A stretch of 15,149 bases of DNA, taken from contig JANLHD010000116.1 in NCBI GenBank assembly GCA_024653865.1, positions 1 to 15,149 of the forward strand. The letters run 5' to 3'. This DNA is from an archaeon (GTDB taxonomy: Archaea; Iainarchaeota; Iainarchaeia; Iainarchaeales; Iainarchaeaceae). Positions 12,780 to 15,149 of this stretch are shown in pieces (position 1 is the first letter of the stretch; every line of letters starts with the position of its first letter). The notes under the pieces were generated by a model. The model had not been told where the DNA came from, searched no databases, and was given only the letters and a program-made list of their open reading frames with translations. Position numbers and translations under genes: made by a program.

Positions 12780-14684
12780 TCATACTACTGGCGTGTGGCC
12801 CATAACTCGCGGAATGCTCACCTTCAAAAGCTTTGAAAGGCTCGAGAGCAACTTTGTTCTCCCGGGGCTTTGCACAAACGCGTGCGCCAAAACATCCGAG
12901 AGATTTGTCACAGGAATTAGCCTAATCAATTTTGCCCTCTCCGGAGAAAGAACAACATCCGCCTCGTTCGCCTTGGGGATAATGACCTCCTTAAAGCCGG
13001 CATCAATTGCAGCATTCACCTTTGCGGTGACTCCGCCCACGGGAAGGACCTCCCCGCGAACGCTCAAAGAACCTGTCATGGCAAGCCCCTGCTTTACCGG
13101 AATGCCCTCGAGCGCCGAAACAACCGCGGTCGCAACGCTAACCGAAGCAGAGTCCCCCTCCACGCCGCTGTATGATTGAAGGAACTGGATGTGGACATCA
13201 TTCTTGCTTATGTCCTTGCCCGAAAGCTTCTTTATGATTGCCGAAACATTCTGCACCGCCTCCTTTGCGATTTCACCGAGCTTTCCCGTGGCAATTATGC
13301 GCCCTTCCGCGCTTGACTGTGAAGGCGCAATCTCCGCCTCAATTGGCATAATCAAACCCGCGTCGCCGTCAGCCATCACCGCAAGGCCATTCACCCTCCC
13401 GATTGCCGCGCCCTCGTGGAGGTAAACATCATAATCCTTCTTGTTCTCGATTATTTTTTCAACCATCTGCTGCTCAAGCGTGCGCGCCGCCATCTTTGCC
13501 TCGAGCACATCCTGCCGCGAAACAAGCTTGTGGTTTTTTTCCTTCGCAAGGTCGCCCGCGGCGCGCACAAGACCGCCCAAATCCCGCAGCTTTAGGGTCA
13601 ATTTGCTCTTCCTGCCCGCGCGCCTTCTCGCCTCGAAAATTATTTCCCCCACCGCGCCCATTTCAAAGTGCGGTATTTTGCCGTCCTTCTCAACCTCCTG
13701 CGCAACGAACTGCACTATCTTGTTGCGGTTCTCGACATTATCCTCCATGTCAACATTCATGTAGGCCTCATAACCATAACCGCGAATCCTGCTCCTAAGC
13801 GCGGGATGAACCTTCTCCAAATCATGGTAACTTCCCGCGGCCGCGAGCACGAAATCGCACGGAATCGGATCGGTCCTTGTCATGGCACCAGAAGACATCT
13901 CGCTCTGGCCGGTTATGCTGTAGCGCTTTTCCTGCATCGCGGTCAAAAGTTCCTGCTGGCTTTTCATGGAAAGCGTCGCAATCTCATCAATGAACAAAAC
14001 CCCGCCCGAAGCCTTGTGAATCATACCCGGCTCAACCCGAAGGTGCGCGGGAGTTCCAAGGCCGCCACTTTGCAAAGGATCGTGGCGCACATCGCCAAGC
14101 AGTGCCCCCGCCCTTGCGCCGGTTGCCTCGAAAAACGGCGCAATTTTCTTGCTCTCATTGTTGATCAAAAGCTTGGGAGAAACCCCGCCGCCCTTGACAC
14201 GCACCTGCGCGCCCAAGGCAAAGCCAACCATCAAAAAACCGCCCAAAATAAGGGTTGCCGCATAAACAACATCAGGAACAAAACCCATGGTCCAAATCAC
14301 GTAACTCAAAATGAACCAGCCAAGCGGAAGCACAAGGCCCAAAAGGCGCATATTGTCCTCCTGCGCCTTCCCCTCAAGGCGCGATTGCTCGAGGATTTTT
14401 TTTCCCTCACCTGCTTTCACCGTGCGAATCTTCGGGTTATTCTGGTCCTCCTCATTCGGGTAAACCAAAACATCCACGAGGCGCGAAAGCGGCATTATCT
14501 CCGACATCGCCTTTGCGAGCATTGATTTTCCCGTGCCCGGAATTCCGATAAGCAGGACGTTTCTTCTCTGGATTGCGGCCTTGCGAATAAGCTCCACGGT
14601 CTTATCCTGCCCGATTATTTGCTCCATTAGCAATTTGGGCACTTTTACCTCTTTTGTCGAAGCAAGACTCAGAAGGTCAATCAT
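12780..14684 (-). CDS. Membrane-anchored ATP-dependent Lon protease (archaeal LonB)
   Basis: A 634-residue AAA+ protease. Walker A GIPGTGKS is at residues 47-54. Two transmembrane segments (about 113-134 and 139-160) are inserted between Walker A and Walker B, the hallmark of archaeal LonB. Walker [13 protein letters not shown] has Asp233 and Glu234, sensor-type residues follow in PALRSRIRG, and the protease domain has catalytic Ser512 ([10 protein letters not shown]) and Lys555 ([14 protein letters not shown]). The enzyme degrades misfolded and regulatory proteins at the inner face of the membrane; archaea generally lack FtsH, making LonB their membrane-bound AAA+ protease. A TATA-like box lies about 26 bases before the ATG, so the transcript may be leaderless; an imperfect GGAG sequence lies in between. 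Confidence 0.93.
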   Translation of the reverse strand: MIDLLSLASTKEVKVPKLLMEQIIGQDKTVELIRKAAIQRRNVLLIGIPGTGKSMLAKAMSEIMPLSRLVDVLVYPNEEDQNNPKIRTVKAGEGKKILEQSRLEGKAQEDNMRLLGLVLPLGWFILSYVIWTMGFVPDVVYAATLILGGFLMVGFALGAQVRVKGGGVSPKLLINNESKKIAPFFEATGARAGALLGDVRHDPLQSGGLGTPAHLRVEPGMIHKASGGVLFIDEIATLSMKSQQELLTAMQEKRYSITGQSEMSSGAMTRTDPIPCDFVLAAAGSYHDLEKVHPALRSRIRGYGYEAYMNVDMEDNVENRNKIVQFVAQEVEKDGKIPHFEMGAVGEIIFEARRRAGRKSKLTLKLRDLGGLVRAAGDLAKEKNHKLVSRQDVLEAKMAARTLEQQMVEKIIENKKDYDVYLHEGAAIGRVNGLAVMADGDAGLIMPIEAEIAPSQSSAEGRIIATGKLGEIAKEAVQNVSAIIKKLSGKDISKNDVHIQFLQSYSGVEGDSASVSVATAVVSALEGIPVKQGLAMTGSLSVRGEVLPVGGVTAKVNAAIDAGFKEVIIPKANEADVVLSPERAKLIRLIPVTNLSDVLAHAFVQSPGRTKLLSSLSKLLKVSIPRVMGHTPVV

Positions 14685-14913
14685 ACTACTAATGCACTCC
14701 TAAGGAATTAAATAGTTTGCCTGAAACTTATGAAAAAAGCTAACCAAAACACAAGAAATCGGCAAAGGCTACAAACGCAATCACTGTACAAAATTCTTAC
14801 ACCCCAATTCATTCAAATTTTTCGCTTTTTTGGCAATTGGATTAATTTTGGCAAAAATTTTGATTAGTTCGGATTAATTTGGATTAATAATAATTGCCAC
14901 GCAATACTTTTCC
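14685..14913. other. Divergent intergenic region between lon and tRNase Z
   Basis: These 229 bases hold no credible gene. Near lon there is a TATA-like AATTAAATA at 14706-14714, about 26 bases from the lon ATG. The middle is A/C-rich on the plus strand without visible structure. The half nearest tRNase Z contains repeated GGATTAAT-type elements, two copies of TTTGGCAA around 14829-14855, and a TATA-like ATTAATAATAATT about 25 bases from the tRNase Z ATG. No ribosome site precedes that ATG, so a leaderless start is likely. Confidence 0.5.
14839..14890 (+). repeat. Helically spaced ten-base repeats (GGATTAATTT-like)
   Basis: GGATTAATTT occurs at 14839-14848 and 14871-14880, and GGATTAATAA follows directly at 14881-14890. 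The block before them, TGATTAGTTC at 14861-14870, is a looser copy. The last three blocks are tandem with a ten-base period, and the first is 32 bases from the second, so all lie on about the same face of the helix. The final copy overlaps the presumed TATA box of tRNase Z. Confidence 0.5.
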
Positions 14914-15149
14914 ATGAGCGCACAGACAAAAATAGTTTTTCTGGGCACGAGCGCGAGCGTCCCCACAAAAAACCGCAACCTCTCCAGCATAGCCATCCGC
15001 TTTGCGGGAGAATGGCTCCTCTTCGACGCGCCCGAAGGCTGCCAGAGGCAAATGATAAAGGCGGGCGTATCATATCTCAAAGTTGAAAGCGTTTTCATTT
15101 CCCACTTCCACGCAGACCACTTCCTAGGGCTAGGCGGGCTTCTTGCCAC
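14914..15149 (+). CDS. Ribonuclease Z (tRNase Z), 5' part, cut by window end
   Basis: The frame opens with ATG 14914 and stays open to the last base; 78 codons are visible. It starts KIVFLGTSASVPTKNRNLSS, continues through FDAPEGCQRQM, and reaches SHFHADHFLGLGG, the metallo-beta-lactamase metal motif HxHxDH. This combination marks tRNase Z, which cuts the 3' trailer from precursor tRNAs. In most relatives the middle motif is FDCGEGTQRQM; here Cys-Gly is Ala-Pro and Thr is Cys, outside the metal ligands. A full-length protein would have about 300 residues, so roughly three quarters lies outside the window. The start has a TATA-like box about 25 bases upstream and no ribosome site. Confidence 0.88.
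   Translation, partial: MSAQTKIVFLGTSASVPTKNRNLSSIAIRFAGEWLLFDAPEGCQRQMIKAGVSYLKVESVFISHFHADHFLGLGGLLA

Noticed and set aside
13668..14525. Plus-strand open frame of 285 codons opposite lon
   Set aside because: It mirrors the coding frame of a well-conserved LonB gene; its His/Arg/Asn-rich composition is typical of a shadow frame.
14715..14830. RNA gene in the lon-tRNase Z gap
   Set aside because: No tRNA-like arms, no kink-turn or box C/D or H/ACA motifs, and no paired stems were seen.
9425..14913. A new defence island among the alternating membrane protein genes
   Set aside because: The genes are known housekeeping or family members, are not co-directional, and no nuclease, toxin or sensor gene accompanies them.

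Overview
The window is archaeal chromosome, mostly core information-processing genes. The evidence is the gene content: aIF2-alpha, S27e, GINS, the two-subunit PriS/PriL primase, PCNA, RNA polymerase subunit L, exosome Csl4, membrane-anchored LonB, a Sec11-type signal peptidase and EndoQ. Start regions also look archaeal. First genes of transcripts usually have a TATA-like box about 26-28 bases before the start codon and no ribosome site, while internal genes carry GGTGA or GGAGGT sites. Bacterial-type RpiB, two PCNA genes and very compact packing would fit a DPANN-like or other uncultivated lineage, but that placement is an impression and not a result.

Layout. (1) 1-783, plus strand: the 3' part of an EndoQ-type DNA repair nuclease, cut by the window edge. 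(2) 847-6284, minus strand, read right to left: PCNA-1, PriL, an A/T-rich break, PriS, GINS, S27e, aIF2-alpha and a PAC2 protein. This is a version of the known archaeal cluster that joins replication and translation genes, but L44e and Nop10 are absent from their usual slots. (3) 6358-6810, plus strand: RpiB, on its own. (4) 6874-9325, minus strand: Csl4, RpoL, signal peptidase I and a second PCNA. (5) 9425-15149: single genes in alternating directions, namely SpoIIM-like (+), SPFH/stomatin-like (-), DUF373 (+), LonB (-) and the 5' end of tRNase Z (+, cut by the window edge).

How the genes fit together. PCNA, primase and GINS belong to the replication fork, and EndoQ ends in a PCNA-binding-like motif. 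aIF2-alpha, S27e, tRNase Z, RpoL and Csl4 handle gene expression and RNA decay. Signal peptidase, SPFH, LonB, SpoIIM-like and DUF373 are membrane proteins, several probably concerned with membrane protein processing and quality control.

I found no mobile element, CRISPR array, RNA gene or clear new defence system. The most unusual signals are a Csl4 whose four zinc-ligand cysteines are all replaced, a PCNA-1 without the usual C-terminal Ala-Pro, a recurring junction in which the upstream TGA stop lies inside the ribosome site six bases before the next start (often TTG), and helically spaced repeats in the lon/tRNase Z divergent region.
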